Shown here: positions 7,545-16,225 of the stretch, in pieces
Numbering within the stretch: position 1 is the first letter of the stretch
Layout: each line of letters begins with the position of its first letter
Origin: Ahrensia sp.
GTDB taxonomy: Bacteria > Pseudomonadota > Alphaproteobacteria > Rhizobiales > Rhizobiaceae
Length of the DNA: 64,000 nucleotides
Direction of reading: 5' to 3'
Assembly (NCBI GenBank): GCA_002706335.1
Contig: PAKZ01000005.1
Coordinates: 1 to 64,000 of the forward strand
Made by a program: the position numbers and the translations under genes
Notes under the pieces: model-generated
Database searches by the model: none
What the model was told of the DNA's origin: nothing
Seen by the model: only the letters and a program-made list of their open reading frames with translations

Positions 7545-9107
7545 ATGGACGAGGGCGAATCGGTCGGTTCCGGGGCAGGGGAATCGGCGGGAGAATCGAA
7601 GCTGCCGTCCGTTGCGCTGCTGGTGTTCGTCCAGGCAGCCGTCTCGGCGGCGAGCCTGGTTGTGGAAATCGTCGCCGGCCGCATGCTCGCGCCCTATCTC
7701 GGCATGTCTCTTTATACATGGACCTCGGTCATCGCCGTGGTGCTGGCCGGGTTCTCGGCCGGGCACTGGGCGGGCGGGCTCATCGCGGAGGCGAAACCGG
7801 GCCGTGCGCTTCGCCTGACCGCATGGTCGATGGCCGGCGCGGCGCTGACGGCGGCAGGCGCGACATTCATATTGCGGTGGAGCGCCGGCCCGGTGATCGG
7901 CGGCTTTGGCCATCCCATCGCCTCGATCGCCGTGCTGACGATGCTCGCCTTCTTCCCGCCCTCCTTCTTTGCCGGCATTCCCGCGCCGGTACTGGCGCAT
8001 GTGGCGGTTGCCGCGCAGCCGAACCGGTCGGGAAGGGCGCTGGGCGCGATGTTCGCCGCCAGCGCAATCGGCGCGATCGCCGGAACGCTCGCAGCCGGCT
8101 TCCTGTTCATCTCCTGGCTCGGCTCCACCGGCACGCTGGCGACGGTCACGGCGGTCTATGCGCTGCTGGCGGCGCTTCTTTTCCTGACCGCACGGCAGGC
8201 GGGCGGGGCGAAGGCGACGGTTTCGGCCCTTGCCGTAGCGGTTCTGCCGGTCGGGGTCGCGGCGCTGGCGCTCGTGCAGCCCGATCCCTGCACGCGCGAA
8301 AGCGATTATTTCTGCATCCGTGTCATCGATGTCGCGGACGATATGGGCGAACCGGCCCGGCTGATGGTGCTCGACCATCTCGGTCACGGCATTGCGGTGC
8401 GCGACAATCCACAACGGCTCGGTACGCCTCATGCGGCGATGCTCGACATGCTGGCACGGATGCGCGCGCCCCGCGATGGATTCTCGGCTTTCTTCATCGG
8501 CGGCGGTTCCTATTCGGTGCCGCGCGCCTGGGCCGAAAATGGCGTTCCGGCAGAGATCACGGTCGCGGAGATCGATCCGGCGGTGACCGAAGTTGCGCAA
8601 AAGGACTTCTGGTTCGACCCCGCCGGCGTCGACATTCGCAGCATGGATGCAAGGCTGGCGCTGGCAGCCGATCCGACGCGGCATGACGTCATCATTGGCG
8701 ACGCCTTCACGGATATCGCAGTTCCGGCGCATCTGGTGACGCGGGAGTTCTTCAGGCTGGTTTCCGAACGGCTGACCGATGACGGCGTCTATCTGATGAA
8801 TGTGGTCGACCATGCCGACGGGCTTCGGGCACTGGCCGCGATCACGCGTACGCTTCGCACTGTCTTTCCGGTGGTCGAAATCTGGGCTGAGCCGAACCCG
8901 GTCGGCGCGGACGAACGCCTGGTCTTCATCGTACTGGCTGGACGGACGATGTCTCCGTTATCCGCCGTCACAGGACCTGCTCCCGATTTCATCCGCGCGG
9001 CGCGCCTTTCGCCCGGCGCTGTCGATGCACTGGTCGCCCGGCTCGATCCGCCACTATTGTCCGATGACTATGCGCCGATCGACAGGTTGATGGCGCGGTT
9101 CGACTGA
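7545..9107 (+). CDS. Membrane-fused spermidine-synthase-like protein
   Basis: 520 residues from the ATG at 7545, which follows a good GGAGG; a longer frame from 7374 has no RBS. The N-terminal half has six to eight membrane segments, starting with ALLVFVQAAVSAASLVVEIV and the conserved EIVAGRMLAPYLG, as in the fused MFS/spermidine synthase family. The C-terminal half resembles the spermidine-synthase Rossmann fold: FFIGGGSYSVPRAW (nucleotide-binding loop), EITVAEIDPAV (acidic residue that binds the cosubstrate ribose), DVIIGDAF and a YLMNVVD strand. The typical gatekeeping and aminopropyl-acceptor residues cannot be confirmed by eye, and many proteins of this class do not make polyamines, so the product is uncertain. 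It stands alone, divergent from nrdJ. Confidence 0.85.
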   Translation: MDEGESVGSGAGESAGESKLPSVALLVFVQAAVSAASLVVEIVAGRMLAPYLGMSLYTWTSVIAVVLAGFSAGHWAGGLIAEAKPGRALRLTAWSMAGAALTAAGATFILRWSAGPVIGGFGHPIASIAVLTMLAFFPPSFFAGIPAPVLAHVAVAAQPNRSGRALGAMFAASAIGAIAGTLAAGFLFISWLGSTGTLATVTAVYALLAALLFLTARQAGGAKATVSALAVAVLPVGVAALALVQPDPCTRESDYFCIRVIDVADDMGEPARLMVLDHLGHGIAVRDNPQRLGTPHAAMLDMLARMRAPRDGFSAFFIGGGSYSVPRAWAENGVPAEITVAEIDPAVTEVAQKDFWFDPAGVDIRSMDARLALAADPTRHDVIIGDAFTDIAVPAHLVTREFFRLVSERLTDDGVYLMNVVDHADGLRALAAITRTLRTVFPVVEIWAEPNPVGADERLVFIVLAGRTMSPLSAVTGPAPDFIRAARLSPGAVDALVARLDPPLLSDDYAPIDRLMARFD

Positions 9108-9396
9108 AGCATCCGCGTTCACTCATCACGCGATAAGTTGCATCGGGAATTTTTTACTTTGCGGAACAAATTGCCAAATACCTAAGGCGATACTGCGCAA
9201 AATCGCTCCCGCGAACTTTAAGTCTATCTAAACGGTCCCGTGGTTACGTAGGGGAGCGCGGACCGACCTCCGGGAGGGGTCGCGAGGACATGATTGCCCT
9301 CCAGTCTATCCGTGCAATGTCCACGAAGCCGAACGACGGGTCCATCCGCGAGCATGCTCGCGTCGAGCGACCGCGCGGGAGGGGTTTTTCCGGCTG
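9108..9396. other. Intergenic region upstream of the chemoreceptor
   Basis: 289 bases with no gene. AT-rich runs (gggaattttttactttgcgg around 9148) suggest the chemoreceptor promoter lies here; no sigma-28 type motif was recognised with confidence. Confidence 0.5.
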
Positions 9397-11271
9397 ATGT
9401 TCACAAAAATCAAAAATATGTCGCTTATCGCCAAAATCGCGGCCGTCATGATTGCCGTCAACCTGACGGGCATCGCCGCGCTTGCTGGTTACACCTGGAC
9501 GACGGAAACGCGCACCGCCGTTGCCGCCGAGATGCAGAAGTGGACGCTCAACACCGAGCAGTTCGCCTCCATCGCCGCCGGCGGCATCAAGTGGAACAAG
9601 GCGGATGTCGTCCGCGAAGCCTACGCGCTTTACCGCGACGACCCATCCCTGAACATGGTGCAGTTCTACGCGTTCAACCGCGACAACGAGGTTGTGGACC
9701 GCTGGACGCGCGAGAATGCCGAAGCGGCGATGAACGAAGCCGCAATCAAGGCTTTGGCCGAAAAGACCGCCAACGCGGACGAGGCCGTCAGCAATTACAC
9801 GGGCGGGCTGGCGACGATCGTCATGCCGCTGCCGAAGAACGCCGCGGGTCAGTATAGCGGCGAGGTGATCACCGTCTGGTCGACCGCGCCCATCTATGCG
9901 GCGGCCGAGAAGAACGCCGTGATGCTGTTCGCCATACAGGCGGTCATGATGGCGGCGGCATTCGGCCTGTTGCTTCTGGTCATGCGTCGGCTGATCGCCC
10001 GGCCGCTCAACGAGATGACGCAGAGCATCGGCCGCATGCAGGAAGGCGATTTCGCCACCGAAGTGCCGATGCAGGACAAGGGCGACGAGATCGGCGTCGT
10101 GGCGCGGGCTCTGGAAACCTTCCGAGGCGAGTTCATCGCCAAGCAGGAGGAAAGCAAGCTCGCCGAAGAGCAGCGCCAGAATTTCGAGACCGAGCGCTCC
10201 GAGAACGCCAAGCGCAGCGTCCAGGCGGCCGAGAGCCAGGCGCAGGCCGTCGCGCGGATCGCCCAATCCCTCGAAAAGCTCGCGGATGGCGACTTTACGG
10301 CCCATCTCGACGATCTCGGTCCGGATTTCGAAAAACTCGTCACCGACTTCAACCGGATGGTGGATTCGGTCGCAGCGACCATCGCCGATGTGAAATCGGC
10401 CTCGATATCGGTCGAAGAGGGCTCCGTGGAACTTGCCAATTCCGCCGACACGCTGGCGAGCCGCACCGAGCAGACCGCCGCGTCGCTGGAAGAGACAGCC
10501 GCCGCGCTGCACCAGATGACGTCGACGGTGAAGGAATCCTCCGAGCGCGCCGCCGAGGCCGGCTCGATGGTGAGCCAGACGAAAGCCGATGCCGCCAATT
10601 CCGCCGCCGTCGTCCGCGAGGCGATCTCGGCGATGGACCGGATCCAGAAATCCTCGGCGCAGATCAGCCAGATCATCTCTGTGATCGACGAGATAGCCTT
10701 CCAGACGAACCTCCTTGCGCTGAATGCCGGCGTCGAGGCGGCGCGGGCGGGCGAGGCGGGCGCCGGGTTTGCGGTGGTCGCCCAGGAGGTCCGCGAACTT
10801 GCACAGCGTTCGGCTGCCGCCGCGAAGGAAATCTCGGCGCTGATCGGCGACTCCGGCAGGGAAGTCGAGGGTGGCGTCAAGCTGGTCAACCAGACGGCGG
10901 AATCGCTGTTGGGTATCGAGAGCCAGGTCAATGAGATCACCTCGCGTATCGAGACGATCATCAGCGGCTATCGCGAGCAGTCGACCGGTCTCGACGAGAT
11001 CAACACCGCTGTCGTCAGCATGGACCAGGCTACGCAGCAAAACGCAGCCATGGTCGAGGAGACCAATGCGGCCTGCCAGGAGCTGCGCGCCCAGGGCTCG
11101 CGCCTGAACAAGGTCATCGCGCATTTCCATGTCGCCGGCGGCGCGACCGCCACGACCGCTCCGGCGCCGCAGCCGGCCGCACCGGCAAAGGCGAAGGTGC
11201 GTCAAGCCATTCCGAAAGTCTCCGGAAACACCGCGCTGGCGGCCGATCCGGGCGACTGGGAAGAATTCTGA
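9397..11271 (+). CDS. Methyl-accepting chemotaxis protein
   Basis: 624 residues. TM1 lies at about 9-31, a periplasmic ligand domain at about 32-172, TM2 at about 173-196, a first HAMP at about 197-250, a second HAMP-like segment at about 290-330 (LADGDFTAHLDDLG), then the coiled-coil signalling domain. The hairpin tip starts at residue 431 (DEIAFQTNLLALNAG, then VEAARAGEAGAGFAVVA) and is the CheA/CheW contact region. The C-terminus ends in DWEEF, close to the NWETF pentapeptide that tethers CheR/CheB, so this receptor can probably recruit its own methyltransferase. An Ala/Pro/Thr-rich flexible linker precedes it. An ATG at 9418 is an alternative start, because no strong RBS precedes 9397. 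The gene downstream encodes a free periplasmic sensor that may be its partner. Confidence 0.95.
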   Translation: MFTKIKNMSLIAKIAAVMIAVNLTGIAALAGYTWTTETRTAVAAEMQKWTLNTEQFASIAAGGIKWNKADVVREAYALYRDDPSLNMVQFYAFNRDNEVVDRWTRENAEAAMNEAAIKALAEKTANADEAVSNYTGGLATIVMPLPKNAAGQYSGEVITVWSTAPIYAAAEKNAVMLFAIQAVMMAAAFGLLLLVMRRLIARPLNEMTQSIGRMQEGDFATEVPMQDKGDEIGVVARALETFRGEFIAKQEESKLAEEQRQNFETERSENAKRSVQAAESQAQAVARIAQSLEKLADGDFTAHLDDLGPDFEKLVTDFNRMVDSVAATIADVKSASISVEEGSVELANSADTLASRTEQTAASLEETAAALHQMTSTVKESSERAAEAGSMVSQTKADAANSAAVVREAISAMDRIQKSSAQISQIISVIDEIAFQTNLLALNAGVEAARAGEAGAGFAVVAQEVRELAQRSAAAAKEISALIGDSGREVEGGVKLVNQTAESLLGIESQVNEITSRIETIISGYREQSTGLDEINTAVVSMDQATQQNAAMVEETNAACQELRAQGSRLNKVIAHFHVAGGATATTAPAPQPAAPAKAKVRQAIPKVSGNTALAADPGDWEEF

Positions 11272-11320
11272 TCACAGCACAAAACCAAGAATGTCATGCA
11301 GCAACAGTGAGGAGTCACGC

Positions 11321-11902
11321 ATGAAGAATACCCTGAAATACGCAGTCGCAGCAGTGGCCCTGATGGTCGGCGTCAACGCAGCCACGGCTGCCGGAGAACA
11401 CATTCCGGCGGTGACGGACTACGCCAACGCCAATATCAAGACGTGGGTTTCCGACAAGACAGTCATCGAGGCGATCAAGGCCCAGAACGCCAAGAATGCC
11501 AGCCTTGCGCAGTCCGATATCGACGCGCTCGACCAGAAGTGGCGCGCCGGCGTCGACGGCGGTGACATGGCTATGATCGACGAGGTTCTCGCCAATCCGC
11601 TGTCGGGCTTCCTGCGCGACAAGCAGATGGCCTCGAACGGCGTCATCACCGAGATCTTCGTCACCGACGACAAGGGCCTCAATGTCGGCCAGTCGGACGT
11701 GACGTCGGATTACTGGCAGGGCGACGAGGCCAAGTGGCAGAAGACCTACGGCACCGGCGACGCGGCGGCGATCTTCGTGGACGAGGCCGAAAAGGACGAG
11801 TCGACGCAGATGCTGCAGAGCCAGGTCTCGATGACCATCGCCGATGAATCCGGCGCGCCGATTGGCGCGATCACGGTCGGCATCAATCTGAACGCGCTGT
11901 AA
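11321..11902 (+). CDS. Secreted PDC/Cache-like sensor protein next to the chemoreceptor
   Basis: 193 residues with a clear signal peptide (about 1-22, cleaved near NAATAA). The start has a good RBS (GTGAGGAG). The mature part has FVTDDKGLNVGQSDVTSDYWQGDEAKWQKTY and ends in a strand pair (MTIADESGAPIGAITVGIN). This is the signature of the ligand-binding half of PDC/Cache sensor domains, here without a membrane anchor or output domain. It follows the chemoreceptor by 49 bases, so it is likely co-expressed and may act as a soluble ligand-binding partner. Ligand unknown. Confidence 0.85.
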   Translation: MKNTLKYAVAAVALMVGVNAATAAGEHIPAVTDYANANIKTWVSDKTVIEAIKAQNAKNASLAQSDIDALDQKWRAGVDGGDMAMIDEVLANPLSGFLRDKQMASNGVITEIFVTDDKGLNVGQSDVTSDYWQGDEAKWQKTYGTGDAAAIFVDEAEKDESTQMLQSQVSMTIADESGAPIGAITVGINLNAL

Positions 11903-11924
11903 GGTTCGGTCTCCAGTCGAACGG

Positions 11925-11951
11925 AAAGGGCCCGCTTGCGGGCCCTTTTTT
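11925..11951 (+). terminator. Rho-independent terminator after the sensor gene
   Basis: Stem AAAGGGCCC / GGGCCCTTT with a 6-nt loop, followed by a T-run. It ends the chemoreceptor-sensor operon and lies just downstream of the gpt stop on the other strand, so it may serve both. Confidence 0.9.
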
Positions 11952-11957
11952 GTTCGA

Positions 11958-12455
11958 TCAGCCCTTGTGACCCTCGGAGATCGGCTCCTGATAGGTGAAG
12001 CCGAGATCCCACGGGAAATAGATCCAGGTGTCCTGCGAAACCTCGGTCACGAAGGTGTCGACCAGCGGGCGGCCCTTCGGCTTGGCGTAGACGGTGGCGA
12101 AATGCGCCTTCGGCAGCATGGCGCGCACGAGGCCCGCGGTCTTGCCGGTGTCGGTCAGGTCGTCGATGATCAGGATGCCTTCGCCGTCATTGGCCATCAG
12201 CTTGGGATCGACTTCCTTCAGAACCTCGATTTCGCCCTGGGTCGTGTAATCGTGATAGGAGGCGACGCAGACCGTCTCGATGACGCGGATGCCCAGTTCG
12301 CGGGCGATGATGGCGGCGGGAACGAGGCCGCCGCGCGTGATGCAGACGATGCCCTTCCAGCCATTGCCTGCGCCGGCGATGCGCCATGCGAGCGCGCGGG
12401 CGTCGCGGTGAAACTGATCCCATGAGACGGGAAACGCTTTTTCGGGCAGGGACAT
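11958..12455 (-). CDS. gpt: Xanthine phosphoribosyltransferase
   Basis: 165 residues from the ATG at 12455 (AAGGAA RBS eight bases upstream), giving the family's usual N-terminus [19 protein letters not shown]. An in-frame ATG at 12497 would add 14 residues. It salvages xanthine and guanine to XMP and GMP using PRPP in the cytoplasm. The PRPP-binding loop is clear ([14 protein letters not shown]), along with [17 protein letters not shown] and a C-terminal [15 protein letters not shown]. The gene lies convergent to the sensor operon; the gene upstream encodes the MoaB/Mog-type protein on the same strand. Confidence 0.95.
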   Translation of the reverse strand: MSLPEKAFPVSWDQFHRDARALAWRIAGAGNGWKGIVCITRGGLVPAAIIARELGIRVIETVCVASYHDYTTQGEIEVLKEVDPKLMANDGEGILIIDDLTDTGKTAGLVRAMLPKAHFATVYAKPKGRPLVDTFVTEVSQDTWIYFPWDLGFTYQEPISEGHKG

Positions 12456-12569
12456 CGGGCTCGTTCCTTGCGGGCTTTGGAGAGTGGACACGCTCATAGC
12501 CCCAAATGGCCGATTTCGGCAAGGCGAGGGCGGGTGCGCCTCGTGCAGGAAACTGTGGGTATCGCGCTA

Positions 12570-13346
12570 TCAGGGTGCGCCGGCGGGCGTCTGTAGCTCG
12601 GCGACGAGCTCGGCGACCGCCGCCTGCGCTTCCTCGAGCCGCGCCTCGTCGCTGCCGCGCAGCACGATTTCGGTCCAGAACTTGCCGGAATCGTGTTTCG
12701 GATAGGAGCCGATGGCGATGTCGGGCCAGGCGTCCTGAAGCTTCGCCAGCGGCTCGCCGATCGTGCCCTCGCCGAAGGGGCAATGGACGGAGCGCGACAG
12801 CAGCACGCGGCCGGTGCGCAGCGTCGGCACGACACTGTCGAGCATCGCCTGGAACACCGCCGGCACGCCGGCCATCACATGGACATTGCCGACAACAAAG
12901 CCGGGCGCGACCGAGACCGGGTTGTCGATATGGGCCGCGCCTTCCGGCATGCGCGCCATGCGCTTGCGCGAGGCGGTGAACTCGATGCCGCGACCGGCAT
13001 AGAAGTCGCCGAGGAGTTTCATCGCCGCCGGATCGTGGTCGCAGGGCAGGCCGAAGGCCTTGGCGACGGCGTCGGCGGTGATGTCGTCATGGGTCGGGCC
13101 GATGCCGCCGGAGGTGAAGACATAGGTGTAGCGGGCCCGCAGCGCGTTGACCGCCTCGATGATCGCCGCCTCGTCGTCGCCGACGATGCGGATCTCCTTC
13201 AGGTCGATGCCGATGGCGGTGACGACGGCGGCGAGATGACCGGCATTCTTCTCGCGGATACGGCCGGACAGGATCTCGTCGCCAATGATCAGCGCGGCGG
13301 CGGTAACGACCGTAAGATCCTGTGTATCGCTCGACTGGGAGGGCAT
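12570..13346 (-). CDS. Molybdopterin-binding (MoaB/Mog, CinA N-terminal type) protein
   Basis: 258 residues, the usual length of the stand-alone version of the domain found at the N-terminus of CinA. It has GDEILSGRI near the start (residues 22-30), FTSGGIGPTHDDITADAVA (the characteristic GGxGPTxDD motif), VSVAPGFVVGNVHVMAGVP and a C-terminal beta-rich part. The C-terminal nicotinamide-amidase domain of full CinA is absent. It is annotated in many alphaproteobacteria as competence/damage-inducible protein A. Its actual role is unclear; homologous domains bind molybdopterin or hydrolyse pyrophosphate bonds. It precedes gpt by about 110 bases on the same strand. Confidence 0.9.
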   Translation of the reverse strand: MPSQSSDTQDLTVVTAAALIIGDEILSGRIREKNAGHLAAVVTAIGIDLKEIRIVGDDEAAIIEAVNALRARYTYVFTSGGIGPTHDDITADAVAKAFGLPCDHDPAAMKLLGDFYAGRGIEFTASRKRMARMPEGAAHIDNPVSVAPGFVVGNVHVMAGVPAVFQAMLDSVVPTLRTGRVLLSRSVHCPFGEGTIGEPLAKLQDAWPDIAIGSYPKHDSGKFWTEIVLRGSDEARLEEAQAAVAELVAELQTPAGAP

Positions 13347-13742
13347 GCTGAGGCTCCGGATGACCAGCCCGTTCTAGGCGGGCGCGAAGCAATTGTGAAG
13401 CGGGGGAGTGTCAAGGAAGACGCCGGCGCGCGCCGCGTGCGGTTTTTGCCTGTCGATACGCGATTGCACCCTGTCGGCCGCCGGGCAGGCGATAGTAAGC
13501 AGCCGGTCAAAATTTACATTTTGAAAATATGTTGCCATTCTGCAACGACGCCGATCTGTGTGGAAAATTCCGTATTTTTTTCAATGGGTTGGCAAGCGCG
13601 CCACTTCGCCTGTGAGGCCACTTTCCGCAAATGAATGCGAGAAAACCGGCCCCGAGGCGGCGTTCGCAAACGTCTTGCCGTTTGGCACCTCTTGCGTCCG
13701 GAATGCCGCCATGGATCATCTGTCTATCGAACGGAGTGAGTC
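13347..13742. other. Intergenic region upstream of the outer-membrane protein gene
   Basis: 396 bases without a credible gene. AT-rich stretch 13508-13585 (aaaatttacattttgaaaat, then tattttttt) is the likely promoter area. A short inverted repeat GTTGC-cattct-GCAAC sits at 13531-13546. Weak frames here are judged to be noise. Confidence 0.5.
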
Positions 13743-14441
13743 ATGAAAAAGTATCTTCTGACGACCGCAGCCCTGGCGCTGCTTTCGAATACTGCCTTCG
13801 CGGCCGATCTGATGGGCGAAGCGGACAGGCCGGCCATAGACTGGACGGGTGCTTATGTGGGGCTGGATCTCGGTGGCGCGTGGCACGACGGCAGGTCCGA
13901 AACCCTCACGAACGTGGCGATTCACTCATTCGACGACTTCGACGATGTGCTGGGCGGCGGCGGCGGCCTCCTTGCCGGCATTCATGCCGGATACGATGTC
14001 CAGTATGGCAATCTCGTGATGGGCGGTGTGGTCGAGGCGGCGCTTGCGAATATCGACGAGACATTCGACGACGGTGCAAACGACGTCCTCGTGGAATCGC
14101 AGATCGACTACGTCGCGGCGGCGAAAGTGCGGTTCGGCTACGCGGTGGATCGCATGCTGTTCTACGGAACGGTCGGTGGCGCGATGACGAACTACGAGAT
14201 CGTCGTGACCGACCGTATCGACGACCGCACAGGGGCTATCGACCAGACACTTTACGGATATGTCCTCGGTGGCGGGGCGGAATACGCCATGACGGAGAAT
14301 GTGTCGGTGCGGCTGGGTTATTCATTTCACGACTTCGGTTCCCAGCGTTACGACTTCAACGATGTCAACATCGACTTCGAAGACGAGGATGTTGGCCTGA
14401 CGCTGCAGACCTTCAAGCTCGGAATAAGCTACAGGTTCTGA
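13743..14441 (+). CDS. Outer membrane beta-barrel protein, Omp25/Omp31 type
   Basis: 232 residues with a strong RBS (ACGGAG) and a signal peptide cleaved after TAFA (about residue 20). The mature N-terminus has the DWTGAYVGLDLGGAW motif that opens most rhizobial/brucellar 25-31 kDa barrel proteins. Alternating strands follow, with Gly-rich turns (LGGGGGLLAGIHAGYD). It ends in KLGISYRF, with a C-terminal Phe for BAM-dependent insertion. An eight-stranded barrel is likely. The acidic loops (DDFDDV, DFEDEDVG) are prominent. Function: structural or small-solute barrel; specific ligand unknown. Single gene; a weak stem-loop follows. Confidence 0.92.
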   Translation: MKKYLLTTAALALLSNTAFAADLMGEADRPAIDWTGAYVGLDLGGAWHDGRSETLTNVAIHSFDDFDDVLGGGGGLLAGIHAGYDVQYGNLVMGGVVEAALANIDETFDDGANDVLVESQIDYVAAAKVRFGYAVDRMLFYGTVGGAMTNYEIVVTDRIDDRTGAIDQTLYGYVLGGGAEYAMTENVSVRLGYSFHDFGSQRYDFNDVNIDFEDEDVGLTLQTFKLGISYRF

Positions 14442-14444
14442 TCC

Positions 14445-14492
14445 GGTGCCGCGGCGGCCAAAGGCGGCGAAGCCGCACGGCCCTGCGGCACC
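14445..14492 (+). terminator. GC-rich stem-loop after the barrel gene
   Basis: Outer arms GGTGCCGC / GCGGCACC enclose more GC-rich pairing. There is no T-run, so it may only stabilise the transcript end. Confidence 0.45.
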
Positions 14493-14556
14493 AGACACGT
14501 TCGCCCTCCATGAGACTTGATCGCTCCGTGCCGCTAGGCTAGCGCTTGAACCGGGC

Positions 14557-14641
14557 GCCCCCTTGGCGGAATGGTAGACGCAAGGGACTTAAAATCCCTC
14601 GGCCTTTGGCCGTGCCGGTTCGAGTCCGGCAGGGGGCACCA
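14557..14641 (+). tRNA. tRNA-Leu (anticodon TAA)
   Basis: 85 bases including a genome-encoded CCA. Acceptor arms GCCCCCT / AGGGGGC, anticodon stem AGGGA/TCCCT with loop cttaaaa giving anticodon TAA (14590-14592), a long variable arm (cggcctttggccg) typical of class II Leu tRNAs, and the T-arm GCCGGTTCGAGTCCGGC. The following 80 bases are strikingly AT-rich, and everything beyond is accessory-looking metabolism. Confidence 0.97.
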
Positions 14642-14780
14642 GTACTATTTATCAAAGTATTGATATTTATAGGTTATTTTTATATCGACTGAGAGTATCC
14701 ACCTTAACATCCACCTTTGTGAGACGGAAACGCTTTCGAACTCGTCCCGCGGGAATCTCGTGAATTGTGCTGGCGACCTG

Positions 14781-15599
14781 TCAGTTCGAGCGTGAACTTT
14801 CGTCCAGCAGCGATCGGGTTCGCGCCAGCGCCTCACGTGCGAATTCGGCCCGGCCCATCTTTTCTGCCAGCGGTCTGTCCGGAACTTCCACGCTCACTGT
14901 GATCCCCGGTGGCATCAAATGGAGAAAGCTGGCGAAATCGATGCCGCCGGCGCCGGGGAAGAGGCGTGCGGTGCGCGCGATACGGATCAGCTCCGAGTCG
15001 CTGCGCTCGTAGTCGGCGGGGCCATCGCAGAGCTGGATGTAGTTCATCTTGTGCGCCGGGATTTTCGCGATGTCGTCCGGCGTCGAGCCGCAGCGGTCGT
15101 AATGCAGCGTGTCGAAGAGGATCGCCGAAGAGGGCAGGTCAACGGCGCTCACGAATTCCAGTGCGTCGGGAACCGTCTTGCAGGCGGTCCAGGGCATGAA
15201 TTCGACATCCGCGGTCAGGCCGTAGCCTCCGACCAGTTCGCACAGCGCGCCATAGGTCTCGATCGCGCGGGCGCGGTCGGGATCGTCGATTGCCGTCAGG
15301 ATATGCTTCGCGCCCATCGCGGCGATGCGGTCGAGAAACGGCACAAAGCTTTGCGGATCGGTGTCGGGGCCGATCCGGATCATCTCCGCATCGGCCATGG
15401 TGATGCCCGTGTCCCTCATGGCCGCGACGGTTTCGCCAAACAGCGCATCGTCGTCCATCAACGGCGGCACACTGTCGCCGGGGCCGCCAGGAAGCAGGCG
15501 GAAAGAGATCATGTCGTAGCCCGCGGCGGCGGCGATTTCGACGGCTTCGACGGGTTCCGCGCCGTTGGCCGTCAGATAGGCCATGGAGAACTTACGCAT
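14781..15599 (-). CDS. Sugar phosphate isomerase/epimerase family TIM-barrel protein
   Basis: 272 residues of the AP-endonuclease-2-like TIM barrel fold (IolE, OtnI, DSD relatives). It opens with FSMAYLTANGAEPVEAVEIAAAAGYDMISFR. Likely metal ligands sit at strand ends: E in DVEFMPW, D in ILFDTLHYDRCG, Q in YIQLCDG, and E in VSVEVPD. This pattern (E-D-Q-E) is also that of 3-dehydroshikimate dehydratases and IolE-like enzymes, so it may act on a keto-hydroxy acid. It is the last gene of a leftward five-gene operon, 8 bases after the NIPSNAP gene. The substrate is unknown; linkage to an AroE-like gene and dehydrogenases suggests a hydroaromatic or polyol acid. Confidence 0.85.
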   Translation of the reverse strand: MRKFSMAYLTANGAEPVEAVEIAAAAGYDMISFRLLPGGPGDSVPPLMDDDALFGETVAAMRDTGITMADAEMIRIGPDTDPQSFVPFLDRIAAMGAKHILTAIDDPDRARAIETYGALCELVGGYGLTADVEFMPWTACKTVPDALEFVSAVDLPSSAILFDTLHYDRCGSTPDDIAKIPAHKMNYIQLCDGPADYERSDSELIRIARTARLFPGAGGIDFASFLHLMPPGITVSVEVPDRPLAEKMGRAEFAREALARTRSLLDESSRSN

Positions 15600-15607
15600 G
15601 GGTGGTC

Positions 15608-16225
15608 CTATTTCAGCGGGGAAAAGGCCATCGGCATCGCGATGGTCGAGCTCATGTCGGGCGTGAGCCAGTCCGGCCCGCCTTTCGGCGGCCAGTTGCC
15701 CTCAGCGACCGATTGGCCGCGAGCCTTGCCGCGTGCCTCCAGGCTCTCATAGGGCCAGATCTGGGTCAGCCGCGGAAAGCCATCGATACCGTACATGGCG
15801 ATGGTGCACGGCGAGTATTCCTCGCGCTTCGGCAGCGCGGCCTGCCACTTTTCCATCGTCGGCACCAGCCCGTTGGGTTTCATGACATAGGTTCTGATCT
15901 CGTAGAATGGGCCGTATGCGCCCGGCTCGACCTCGCCGATGAAATCGAGCTTGCGGTAGCTCTCCTGCGCGTAGGAAACGAGGTGGTCGAGGCATCCGAA
16001 CGGATTTGCGGAACGGTGCGTGCGCTCGCGCTCGCGCATGAGCGCGTCTACGTCGTCGAAACTGCGAAGCAGGTAGATCTCGTTCAGGGAGCCGATATCG
16101 GACGTCCATGCGCCGAGCAGGGTTCCCGAAGCATCAGGCGCGTGCAGCCATTTCTCGAGGTCGGGCGCGGCCTTTCCTGCGCCGAAAATAACGGTCTTGA
16201 GGGTCGCGAGTTCAAAATAGCTCAT
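15608..16225 (-). CDS. NIPSNAP family protein (1)
   Basis: 205 residues. It has two ferredoxin-like repeats; the second starts with FYEIRTYVMKPNGLVPTMEKW, the NIPSNAP signature, and contains RLTQIWPYESLEARGKAR. Such proteins form dimeric alpha-beta barrels. In bacteria their biochemical role is mostly unknown; they recur beside dehydrogenases and CoA enzymes of catabolic operons. The start codon overlaps the stop of the flavoprotein gene by 4 bases (ATGA), so translation is coupled. A second NIPSNAP gene lies at 32568, in an operon that may belong to the same pathway. Confidence 0.85.
   Translation of the reverse strand: MSYFELATLKTVIFGAGKAAPDLEKWLHAPDASGTLLGAWTSDIGSLNEIYLLRSFDDVDALMRERERTHRSANPFGCLDHLVSYAQESYRKLDFIGEVEPGAYGPFYEIRTYVMKPNGLVPTMEKWQAALPKREEYSPCTIAMYGIDGFPRLTQIWPYESLEARGKARGQSVAEGNWPPKGGPDWLTPDMSSTIAMPMAFSPLK

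Noticed and set aside
9244-11205. A 653-codon leftward open frame antisense to the chemoreceptor
   Set aside because: Same reason: antisense shadow, no conserved motifs; the rightward chemoreceptor is unambiguous.
14645-14836. A 63-codon leftward frame next to the tRNA
   Set aside because: Considered as an integrase remnant because of the tRNA, but no catalytic or domain motif is seen, and the AT-rich tail codons look accidental.
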